Shown: piece after piece, positions 55,190-64,000 of the stretch
Position numbering within the stretch: the stretch's first letter is position 1
Layout: the number at the start of each line of letters is the position of its first letter
Assembly: GCA_015680685.1 (NCBI GenBank)
Contig: MNCI01030499.1
Location: forward strand, 202,932 to 266,931
Direction of reading: 5' to 3'
Length of the DNA stretch: 64,000 nucleotides
Source of the DNA: Gnetum montanum
Lineage: Eukaryota > Streptophyta > Gnetopsida > Gnetales > Gnetaceae
Made by a program: the position numbers and the translations under genes
The notes under the pieces: generated by a model
The model's database searches: none
The model's input: only the letters and a program-made list of their open reading frames with translations
What the model was told of the DNA's origin: nothing

Positions 55190-57720
55190 AACAAGACTAA
55201 AATTTCTTCTTCTTCGAACAAAAGCACTTCACCGCCTAGGACAAACACTAGAGACAGTCAGCAGCACAACGTACATAACCAAGAACTACCAATTCCTCAA
55301 CAATTCAATATGATATATGTTCATCATGATGAATATATACCCGACTTTACCTTTGTCTTCCAGCAAGATGAACAACTGCGTTGGAGAGACTTAGAGGGTA
55401 ACATAGTGTTGCCTCCAGACATAGCATCCCCCAACATGCTCCTTCATGCCCTTGCATGAATAGGCATGTTACAATTATATGTTGAGTACATTGCATGTGA
55501 TTACAACGAAAGGGACTACCATCTCATAGAAGCACAATGTCAACGGGACTCATGACAAGAGAGTTACCACACATCTTTGAAGGGCAAAGGACCCCGTAAT
55601 GCTTCACCCGTCTTAAACGAAATTAAGGGTGGTGAACCTGTTTCCATAGGTTCTCCACAAAATGATGTTCCCCCTCCTAATGATGGTCAAGAGGTGCTGC
55701 ATCAAAACCTACGCACCACGATTCACAACCTTAGTTTTGATCCCCACGAACACCAAGTGTTCAACGAGAGAACAAAAACACATGATAAGGGTGAGCATTC
55801 TGATCGTCATCACGATCGGAGCTGGGACCACAGAAGAGAAGGTAGGAAACATCATCATGGTGATGGTTCTCCTTCTTCTTCCCCTTCATTGCAGCATTCA
55901 CCCTCTCCTTCAACATTAGGACGCAGTCATAAGAAACCTAACCATGAGGATAAGGGTAAGCAAAATGAGAGACCTCGACGAGAGAGTCGAGAAAGAGGAT
56001 GAGGCCACTCGAGGGAATCGAGGCATGAAAGAAGGGAAACTAGGAAACCGTGTAGACATCATAGACGCTATGAGAGAAATGACCATGAAGAACCCCTACT
56101 TGCAACTTGAAGCATGTTAGACATTACGGAAGTCGTTAGAATTCCTACAAGGCACCAAAAAGATAGTACGATCAAGATATTAGACATGAATAACATCCCA
56201 CAATTTGAGGGGGGATACAACACTAATCCTCAAAACCACTTACAAGCATTTCATGATGCATGTGCCTTGTAGAACATTGAGAACGAGTGGCAAAAATTAA
56301 ATTTTTTTCCAAGGACACTAGTAAAGGAAGCAGAAAGCTAGTACCAGTCCTTAGAACTGAAAACCATTAGGAGGTGGAGTACGATGCTAGAACTGTTTAA
56401 TGATAAATATCAAACGTACTCTCGAGTGTCCAACTTATGAAAATAGATCTAAGGATGAAAGCAGAGAATTCATGAATCCTTGGATGTTGCCATGGGCTGA
56501 TATTATGTACTGTTACATCATTGCCCAAGCCATGGTTATTCGCAACAGGATCAACTACGCCATCTCGTAGATGGACTTAGGCATGAAACTAGGAGAACCC
56601 TTAGAACATATGTCCAAGGGAGATTATCAGAGCTTAGGTCCCATTAGATCCATAGATTTTTGGAGCAAGTAGCTAAGGAAGAAGGAGAGCTACACAAGAG
56701 AGAAAACGCGGAAGAGTACAACCGCGATCCTTCCTTATGAAAAAGAGGAGTGAGATTTTGTGAGGAGGAGAATGAGCCACCACTTGAAGAGTTGGTGAAT
56801 AGGAAAACCTTGCCACTCCAAAAATTAATAATAGAAGTGTTGGCTCAAATGTGGGACTCCTTAGATAGTAGATTTGAAACCGTTCTCAAAATCGTAGAGG
56901 AGTCTAAGGAGCGAGGTAGTGACTATGATAAAAAGAAAAGAAGAGAAGTGGACCATGCACATAACAAAGGTAAGGGAAAAATGGCTATCACTAAAGAGGT
57001 TGTGGATTTGGATTCAGAAAATGACGGTGGATGTGAGATATGCCAATATGACCATCCTAAGGGATGTTGCCCAATAATCTCACATCTACAAGAGTCTAGG
57101 ATGTATGCACTCAACCCAAGACTTAACAAATGGCAAGCACCCCGTCGATTACCTTATCCCCAAGGTAACCCAAGACAGTTCCACCAACCATTAACGTATT
57201 ATCCAAGTGGAACTCCACCACAACCTATTGAGCAACACTAGTAGTGGCAATACCCACAGTCATGGAGGATGCCACCACCAAGGCAACAATACCCTTACCG
57301 GCAACCGGATCCATATGGCTACTACATGTAGCAGCCAACCTCTCCACCTCACTCTGTTGGTCACATGACACCACAATGTCACTACCAAGCTTAGGAGTAT
57401 TATAGGACTCCTTCTCCAAGGAGAGACACACCACACGCATACCATCCTCCAAATCCATCTGCCACTCTCACACCAATAGCTCCATTACCACCCGCTCTAG
57501 CAATGCAAGGGGAACTCCCCACTCAACCGTAGTAATGTAATGCTACGAGAGCTGTAAACCTTCAACTCGCTGTTGGTTTTGACAACTATACAAAGAGAAG
57601 ACCTTTCTTTAGAACCAACAATCCAAACAAGCTCTCACAACCACAAGCAGTTGAGCCTCCAAATGCTTCTCCATCAAATAAGGCTTTGAAGCTCCCTTCA
57701 AACCAAAAACAGAGCTCAAC
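55190..57720 (+). pseudogene. Element E gag
   Basis: Gag polyprotein. The N-terminal block has DEYIPDFTFVFQQDEQLRWR and GNIVLPPD (about 55325-55420). A His/Ser/Arg-rich stretch lies at 55800-56000. The PF03732-type core is at about 56114-56500 (NHLQAFHDACAL, ENEWQKL, RRWSTMLELFNDKYQTYS). An acidic segment is followed by the zinc box CEICQYDHPKGCC with all Cys/His present (about 57033-57070). The tail is Pro/Gln/Tyr-rich (YPYRQPDPYGYY, about 57290-57325). Stops fall at Trp, Gln and Arg codons: SWY to S-stop-Y, ALQN to AL-stop-N, and stops in NLRKQIQGW. 56750-57241 stays open. Confidence 0.9.
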
Positions 57721-58215
57721 GCATACGGTTATGTTAACACATACCATTACTAACTAGATCAAGGTAGGCCACCTTCTTAGGAAATTCTCTGACCTTGGAA
57801 GCCCCTTAATCTATCTTCAAGTCACTAGGAATGAACCCCGTAAAGCTCTTCTAGACTCAGGTTCCGGAGTTAACTTAATATCGTAAGAGATGTATAAAGC
57901 TTGGAACTTGCCTCCATTGAAGAAGAGTAATATTCGCTTAGAGCTAGCTGACCAATCCATCACTTTCCCCTTGGAACTGGTGGAGGACATCATTACCACT
58001 GTGTGTGGTTGGTCATACCCAGCTGATTTCCTATTGATACAAGTAAAAAATGACAAAGGACTTCCCAATAATAATGGGAAGGGCATGGCTAAGTACCATA
58101 AACGCATGCCTAGGAATCCACAATCTTTCCCTAGAAATATCAAAGGAAAATAATTTTTGGAATATTGAGAAAAAGAAAGTTCCATGCATCACATACAATG
58201 ATACAGAGGGTGATT
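57720..58215 (+). pseudogene. Element E protease region
   Basis: ALLDSGSGVNLIS at about 57845-57885 keeps the catalytic DSG (57854-57862). LADQSITFPLELVEDIITTV and YPADFLLIQVKN follow (57940-58050); then a one-base shift leads to IIMGRAWLSTINACLGIHNL in another frame (58060-58115). The active site is kept but the frame is broken. Confidence 0.88.
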
Positions 58216-58500
58216 GCGTACAAGAATGTTCACCTTTTCCTTCATGAGACTGGTGTGCCCAAGAAATCAAGATACAAAAGTGCCTGTATGTAGCAACCAC
58301 ACAATAAGAGAGCACATAGTGGTTGATAGCTAATCATGAGAGCAACTCATCAACATGCATGAAACTAACTGGGGGACCAACTTGCGGCCACATCGAAAGC
58401 ATAGATACACTGGAACAAGAGCGTCGCCAACTTCCAACCCTTAACCTGAAAACATCAATTGGGAGAAGTTGGACACTTCTAAGAAATTCAAACAAGCACT
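58216..58500 (+). pseudogene. Element E linker remnant and pol deletion junction
   Basis: The start of the protease-RT linker (CGHIESIDTLEQERRQLP, about 58380-58435) aligns with 35346-35440 of D. At about 58497 the sequence passes directly into the stretch found after integrase in D (38341). Relative to D about 2.85 kb, covering all of RT, RNase H and integrase, is absent. Only a few bases of overlap (GCA/GCT) occur at the junction, as in microhomology-mediated deletion or template switching. Confidence 0.9.
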
Positions 58501-58532
58501 CATTATTTCGAATCTCTCCCTTTCAATTTAGT

Positions 58533-58546
58533 CATGGGGGAGATGG
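58533..58546 (+). promoter_or_regulatory. Internal polypurine-tract-like site (element E)
   Basis: CATGGGGGAGATGG, preceded by AGT as at the terminal tract (AGTCATGGGGG at both sites, 58530 and 60340). Conserved with A and D. Confidence 0.62.
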
Positions 58547-60342
58547 CCACCTATGCTGATCAATCACAGCCCTCAGTTTCTTTTTAAGTTTTTGTTTTAC
58601 ACATTTTTGTTTTACAAATTTCTTTAACTTTTCACATTTTTGTTTTACAACATCGTTCATACTTTTTCATTTATTTGTGTGTTTATTTATTTTGTTTTGT
58701 TAAGTTTGCCACCTAATAAGTGCTCTTGATGGTGGTATGAACTGTATTCCATTGATTGCTAATGTTTAGTTTTTACCTTTAAGTTATGATGTTGATACTA
58801 AGGTATGGTTCTTTTAATATAATAGGCAATGAGTCCACGTCATCCATACATCCATGAATTTCTATGGTCTCTCTTGGCTTGGATCTGTACAGTCTCCTTC
58901 CTTAAACAATAAGAACTATCAATGAATTGGTGACTGAACATTTCTCAAACTAAGGAAGGACTCAAGGACTGAAAAGGGTGTGACTTCAAGGGAACTTAAT
59001 GCATTTGTGCTAGCCATTCTCTTGGGTGCTTGGATGTTTTCTTCTTGAGTCTCTCATACCATTTGGATGCTGCTCCATTATCGAGAAGCTGAGCTAATAA
59101 AAATAATAATAAGTCTTTGCATGGTGTGGTTCTCACGCAAAAAAAAAAAGTGAGAATTCAAAGCACACCCCTTAGATAAAATAATCATCTAGGCTACAAG
59201 CACTGGTTATGGAACTAAATAAAAATGTTCCCTCTAACTAAGGCCCTCCTCACTTCCTACTCTTCTCCTCTTTTGTTTCGTCAGAATGGTGGTGGCTCTT
59301 TGGTGAAGGCATTCTTGTTACTTCAAGTGGGTGGATGGGCCAAATGTATTAATGCGAAGTCACTGGATGTGGATTGTTTGAGGTTGGATTTGGAATGGGA
59401 TCTACTAAGTCACACTAAACATTAATACACAAAGGGTTGTACACCACCTTGTTTTTGAAACTCCATTCTATTCTCTTCTTTCCATCCTTCTTTCTCCATC
59501 TTTCACCTCATTGCTGGTTATATCAGTAGTCCATATCTTGGTTGATGTATTATTTTCTTTTTGGTAAACTCTTACGGTTAAGAATTTAACTTCTGCTTCC
59601 AAATGACATTACTAGAGCCTATAGACTCTTTGAATGTGGGATTGCCAGGGCATTAAGGGCATGAGCTTGCTTTGGGGAGGACCCACTAGCATTCCTATTT
59701 GGTGCATCCATTAATTTCTTTCCCTTAAAAATTTTCGTAATCACCATCTATTTTTTTCATCTCCATCTTTGACATCCATTTTATTGGTGTTGTCGTTGCT
59801 TCTTTTTCTCCATCTTTCTTATTCCTTATCTTTTTCCATTCTCTCTTCTTCTTTCCATCATTCTTCCTCCATTTATTACCTCATTGCCGATTATGTCAGT
59901 AGTCCATATTTTGGTTGATGCATTGTTTTCTTTTTGGTAAACTCTTGTGGTTAAGACTTTAACTTTTGTCTCCATATGACATTCCTAGAGCTTACAGACT
60001 CTTTGAATGTGGGATTGTTAGGGCATTAAAGGGCATGAGCCTGTTTAAGGGAGGACCCACTGGCATTCCTATTTGGGCATTAAAGGTGCAATCTTGGCAT
60101 TGGTAGTAGTAGATTTCTTCTTTTCTCTCTCTCTCCTGTCTTCTCTCTCAGCTGCCAAATAAGGCTGGATGTCAAATGTGTATAATGATCACTCTTATTG
60201 TCATGAACACTAAATTTTGTCATGTATTGTAATGATGATCCATTCACATGTCACCCTGTTCACCATTAGTATCATTCAAGTCAATAATCCCATACCTTCT
60301 TAATATTTCGTAAGGAACTCGAGGATGAGTTTTCATTCAGTC
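58547..60342 (+). other. 3' non-coding region of element E
   Basis: Homologous to 38391-40316 of D, with a T-rich start (58560-58700). It contains a tandem duplication of about 370 bp period: 59471-59705 and 59839-60078 share CCATAT(C/T)TTGGTTGATG, TTTTTGGTAAACTCTT and GGAGGACCCACT blocks, where D has one copy. The extra copy differs at several sites, so it is not recent. No conserved frame. Confidence 0.8.
59471..60078 (+). repeat. Tandem duplication in the 3' region of E
   Basis: Two copies of a segment of about 235 bp offset by about 371 bp (59471-59705, 59839-60078). Both end with the GGAGGACCCACT...ATTCCTATTTGG block; element D has it once near 39340-39560. Confidence 0.85.
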
Positions 60343-60351
60343 ATGGGGGTA
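60343..60351 (+). promoter_or_regulatory. Polypurine tract of element E
   Basis: ATGGGGGTA immediately before the 3' LTR, identical to D. Confidence 0.9.
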
Positions 60352-61133
60352 TGATGAGACAAAATATCGCATCAGCCACGATATAGTGTACGCGATATCG
60401 TAGCCCATCACCAGTTCTATAAATAAGAGGTGGCTTTCCCTTATTTCTCAATCTAGATCTAGAACCTTAACTAAACTCTAGCAGTTTTACGATTCCAGAG
60501 ATAGAATAATTTCCATGTGCCCACAGTAGGAGTCTCAAAGTGAACGGATCCTTATTCGAGAAAATTGTACCTGAGCACACATTTGTGTACAGAAATAAAG
60601 ATGAACTTTCTGATAAACCTTGTAGTGCATGAACTAAGCTAAATAGGATTTAATTAATGTTAAATGTTTAAATTCTTTCTTAGATAATTAATCACTCTCA
60701 ACCCTCAACTCTCCTAGTTAAGTGCATTCAGTACAACCGCTTCGAGCACGTGTGCTACGCTTTGTAATCTAATAATGAATAGCATTTGGTAATCCCAGCA
60801 GTGTTGCACTAGTCCAGGGTGTGTATGGTAAGTGGTGATGGATACTGATGCTAGGACAATTAGAACTTAGTTAATTAAAGTTAGTCATTTAGTCTCTTCA
60901 CCCTTCACCTCTTAGCATAGGCGTTAAAAAGATAAAAGACATAAAAATCATATACCTCAGACTTACTTAACCATACAACTGTGATAACACAAGTAAGTCT
61001 GGGAAGACAACAATTGATTAACCTTAAGTGTTCCATTAGGACGCATAAGCACTTAGTCCTTGGAGTTCGACCAGATTGCATGTGCACACTCATATTTGTA
61101 TGATTGAGTGTAGGGGTACCTCACCACTCATCA
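60352..61133 (+). repeat. 3' LTR of element E
   Basis: TGATGAG at 60352 to CTCATCA at 61133; 782 bp. TATAAATA at 60418-60425. It differs from the 5' LTR mostly in U3, where the GATATC motifs are partly decayed, and by lacking the duplication around 54478. Confidence 0.95.
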
Positions 61134-61138
61134 GCTAT
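61134..61138. repeat. Target-site duplication of E, right copy
   Basis: GCTAT, identical to 54258-54262. Confidence 0.94.
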
Positions 61139-62940
61139 GGACTAGTTAAAGATGGTCATAATTGCTTCCTCCTTAGCCTTTTGAAATTATTCCTAAATTT
61201 GTTTAAAAGCTTCATCCCCTATTATTGCTAGGCTAAGGATCGCAATATTTGTAATTTAGGCACATAGTTCAGCAACCTCCATGGACAAGTGTTGATTTTC
61301 TTCTTGGGCCATTTTGAGTAGCCCCTCCAAAATAATGCATTTTCCCTGCTTTTTCAGTAGCTCTGACTAGGTCATAGTGATGTCTTCCAAAAAATCAAAG
61401 GTATCCAAATTTAGTTGCACAATTCCCACCAGTCATTCCAATAATTCTTCATGCTGGGCTATGTTTAACTCCTCACTAACCATGCCTACAGATGTCTGCA
61501 CGTCTTGAAGTGTAGATACATCTGGTAAAGATGCCAGGGATGCATTTCATGCTTCAACTACATAGTCAACAACCACTTTAACTGCTATTTCCCACCCTTG
61601 GTGCTGCATCACCAAGACAATTGCCCTTTCACCTTCCTCCAAACATATCGAGAAGGTGGCAGCATTTCTAGAGATTTTTGGAAATAGATGGTGTTGAGAT
61701 AAGGACATTGTGACCTCTCGAGTGTTGGGATCTAACCTCGTAAGTAGCTATGTTTTTTAGGCAAAGAAAATTGGACCACCCCTCTCCATCTAGCTAACTA
61801 TTTAAGCCACCTCATTAATGTGACTCATTGCTGATTAGTACACAAATGGATCTATCCCACTCATTCCTACACATTACTCTTGTTCACTTAAGAGTCACTC
61901 TCAAATTTTGTGCAAACACTCAATGGCTACATAGGTGTTTGGCATTGTTTACTAAGTGGGTGGTGGTGGAAACTACTCCTCTTATTGGGTCATCACTAGT
62001 GTTTTATCTTTCATGATCTCGAACCATGAGGCCAAAGCAGCATGCCTAATTGTGCCATTGGAGTAGCGAACAATGCCTTCCCTTTTGTAGAGTTTCTAAA
62101 TGAAGCACAAAAAAGGCAAGGTTTTCCTTCCACATTCATTTTCCTTGAAGTGCTTTTTGATCTCTACGTAAATCAGTTATGGAAGGTTGATGGAAAATTT
62201 CCTACTTAGAGAGGCACATGCTCAGGCAGAGAAGGTAGTCACCTTGCTTGGCCTCACTGTTGGATTGAGGTGATAGGCTATAATTTTGAAATAAATTTGC
62301 TTCATTGGTGTGAACACACCATACTCCTTACGGTCAACCCCATAACATCGTTGGGTCCACTCCCTCTTAGCCTCAGGATCACCCTTCATGGATAGTTCTG
62401 CCAACTATGTCTCGGTGTCAGGCAAACAAAGTGCCTATGCAATAGCTTTTGCCGAGTAGGACACCTGAACGTCTTTGATTTTCACAACAAACCCTAGCCT
62501 TCTATTACTTCAAAAGAGATATGTCTCTCCCATGTACCATTCCCCACTAAATGTGATTATTGGCCACATGGAAGAGATTTGCAACTAAGTCTTGACATCC
62601 ACTAGAGCTTTCTCAAGGAATGATCGGAAGTTGATCTCTTGAAAATAGATCGTTGGGTCTCTCGAGACCTAATGATATCTAGGCAAGCTTAAGCAAAAAT
62701 GACCTTAAGCCTTGGTGTGGGTCCAGGCACTTCTCCTCATTGTGATTGTTTAGTTGACACTTCTTCTTCTAGAATCTTCCCAATAGATTCCACTTTGGGC
62801 TACTCACGAAGAGGTCCCATTACATGGGTTGCTTCTAGGAGTTCTTGGACTTGTTCTTGTTGGCCCCTTCTGGCTCTGGGTTGCTTCTCCCATGGTTGAG
62901 AGGGTTCTCCTTCGTGTAGGCATTTCTATTTTGGTGTCAT
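61134..62940 (-). pseudogene. Extra ORF of element C, 5' part
   Basis: Starts at ATG 62940 (MTPK, as in A). At about 62460-62020 it has YSAKAIA, LCLPDTET, EWTQRCYGVDRKEYGVFTPM, YHLNPTVRPSKVTTFSA and LPFLCFIxKLYKREGIVRY, aligning with A's FHLNPMMRSSKI and LPFPCRIRKLFQRGGIV. The FPPPPT proline run is kept. These blocks suggest the same plant transposon-protein domain; not verified by profile search. Coiled-coil-like sequence leads up to the E insertion. Confidence 0.77.
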
Positions 62941-63399
62941 CTATAATCACAATGAGATCATGGATTAGTAATCATGGTGTAATCTTAAAGTAATTAGGAT
63001 ACCTTCATCTCTTAAGGATAGTTACACTTTGGCTAATTTGTGATTATGGCTAATTTTAATTACTCTACATATTATTTTATTTATGTGTTATCATTAATAA
63101 ATCATCTAGGAGGTTTTTGAAAGGGTTAACTATTGAAAAATTTAATGTTTATATGTGTTAAGGTTATTAACCGTTAGGGGAGTTAGAAAAATTTACAAAA
63201 AAGTGCATTAATTTTTCATTAGAAACCTTAAGGTTTGCGACTACCACGATAAAGATCTTACCTCTGGTAAGTGTAGGGTCAAAGAATGAAGTGATTTGGA
63301 TAAATGGTTGGGAAGTTGTGGGCTCTAGAAGGTCTTGGGCTCTAAAAAATTACAAAAACTCCCTATGTGTTATGAGCAAATGACAAAAATTTGCAAAGT

Positions 63400-63530
63400 G
63401 TTTAGTCATATATATAGGGTTTTTGGGTTGCATTAATGAGGCCTCGTCAACAAGGCCTCATTGGTGTGGTCGGCTGTGTTCACGAGGCCTCAACGATGCA
63501 GTGATCACCATTGATGACCATTGACTTTGG
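63400..63530 (-). promoter_or_regulatory. Internal U3-like promoter module of element C
   Basis: On the minus strand, GAGGCCTC/CAACGATG repeats (63430-63510) precede a CCTATATATATGAC box (about 63405-63418), some 470 bp before the extra ORF. The repeats closely resemble the AAGGCCTCATCGATG units in C's own 3' LTR (52850-52960). Confidence 0.52.
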
Positions 63531-64000
63531 TGAAACTTGCAAAATACAAAGATTTTTTGAATGAAATTGGTGTCAAATGAAAGCTTAAAAGGCCAAGAAC
63601 ATTATGAAAACATGAGAAGATGACATTGAAGCTCATAAATTTGGAAAAAATGGAGAAAAATTGATTCGGGAGATGAATGCAATGAAAGATTAAGGAGCAC
63701 TGAGTAGAATATGCAATGGAATATGCAAAAGATAGGATTGTGGCAATGTCAAAGGTAAGGAATCTTAACTAACCAAACCAAGAGCTATGCAAGTGGGTCC
63801 TCCCCATAGTAGGCTCATGCCCTTTTTTTCCTTACATAACCTCAACTGAAGAGTCCATGGGCCCCACAATCAATTAATGATCATGAAAAGTTAAGGACCA
63901 ACTAGAAAAAATCTACTTAAGAATTCCAACGCATCAGACCAAGACATAGAGCATAACATAGAACATGGTAGTGAGGTGAGTTATGGTAGCATGGATGGAT
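63530..64000 (-). other. Post-integrase spacer of element C (to window end)
   Basis: Matches 8800-9250 of element A (GTGGGTCCTCC near 63795, GGAGTCCATGGGC-like block near 63850). Non-coding. Gag-pol of C should lie beyond the window. Confidence 0.7.

Larger units (their letters stand above)
54263..61133 (+). mobile_element. Element E: pol-deleted Athila-like retrotransposon nested in C
   Basis: A 6871-bp insertion flanked by a perfect GCTAT duplication, lying antisense in the extra ORF of C. It has both LTRs, a primer-binding site, gag, an intact-looking protease DSG and a polypurine tract. RT, RNase H and integrase are missing: the sequence jumps near 58497 from the protease-RT linker to the end of the integrase region. 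It could be mobilised only by enzymes from another element, or it lost pol after insertion. LTRs are very similar, so it looks like the youngest large insertion. Confidence 0.97.
52056..64000 (-). mobile_element. Element C: Athila-like retrotransposon with extra ORF, partial, host of E
   Basis: Minus strand. Visible from the left: 3' LTR (52056-52964), polypurine tract, extra ORF (53207-54262 and 61134-62940, split by E), U3-like promoter module and the start of the post-integrase spacer. Gag and pol would lie to the right of the window. Its 3' part closely parallels element A in order and spacing. Confidence 0.9.

Noticed and set aside
1-64000. CRISPR arrays, bacterial operons, or a fungal genome with repeat-induced mutation
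   Set aside because: No regularly spaced repeats or Shine-Dalgarno-led gene clusters. The transition-rich decay resembles fungal RIP, but the tRNA-Asp-primed Athila-type elements and plant-type gag/extra-ORF domains point to a plant, where cytosine methylation explains the same pattern.
1-64000. rRNA, tRNA or protein-coding host genes
   Set aside because: No intact tRNA fold, rRNA sequence or intron-exon gene was recognised; the only tRNA-like sequences are primer-binding sites and SINE-like repeats.

Overview
The window is plant nuclear DNA made almost entirely of old, nested Ty3/gypsy LTR retrotransposons; I see no intact host gene. Six related elements are recognisable. They share LTR ends TGATGAG...CTCATCA, a primer-binding site like the 3' end of plant tRNA-Asp, a PF03732-type gag, a protease with a (D/N)SG box, an FMDDF/FVDDF-type reverse transcriptase and a DDE integrase. 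The tRNA-Asp primer and this layout point to the Athila lineage. Very old, stop-riddled copies that are still in order, stacked inside one another, fit a large slowly-purged plant genome such as a gymnosperm; that is inference, and nothing here fixes the species.

Layout, left to right. Element Z (minus, cut by the window edge): protease and gag, 5' LTR 3100-3787. Spacer 3788-4175. Element A (minus, 4176-17096): complete, LTR to LTR. Spacer 17097-17828. Element F (plus, 17829 to about 25970): 5' LTR, gag and pol, no recognised 3' LTR; its integrase is split by a likely solo LTR (24019-25240). AT-rich spacer to 29468 with two tRNA-derived SINE-like repeats. Element B (minus, 29469 to beyond the window): contains element D (plus, 31192-41192, 5-bp duplication CCTTG). 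B's 5' LTR is broken at 52055 by element C (minus, 52056 to beyond 64000), which contains element E (plus, 54263-61133, duplication GCTAT). Order of insertion: B first, then C and D, and E after C.

Two structural classes appear. A, B and C carry, between pol and the 3' LTR, a sense-strand reading frame of about 2.6-2.9 kb (around 950 codons). Its first half resembles the plant transposon-protein domain (LPFPCLIRKLCKQ-type motif) and its second half is coiled-coil-like. It is preceded by a TATA-containing, U3-like module, and in each element the repeated motif in this module resembles that element's own LTR U3. D and E lack this frame and have about 2 kb of non-coding 3' DNA. E has also lost everything from before RT through integrase, so it must have depended on enzymes from elsewhere. 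Both D and E landed antisense in this extra frame, at nearly equivalent positions.

All coding regions are pseudogenes. Most stops sit where a relative has CAG, CAA, CGA or TGG, which is the footprint of cytosine deamination. The assembly has two N runs (3145-3367, 49698-50266) and four single-N joins. One pair of joins (12337, 12919) brackets a perfect 291-bp inverted repeat that is almost certainly a misjoined contig overlap.
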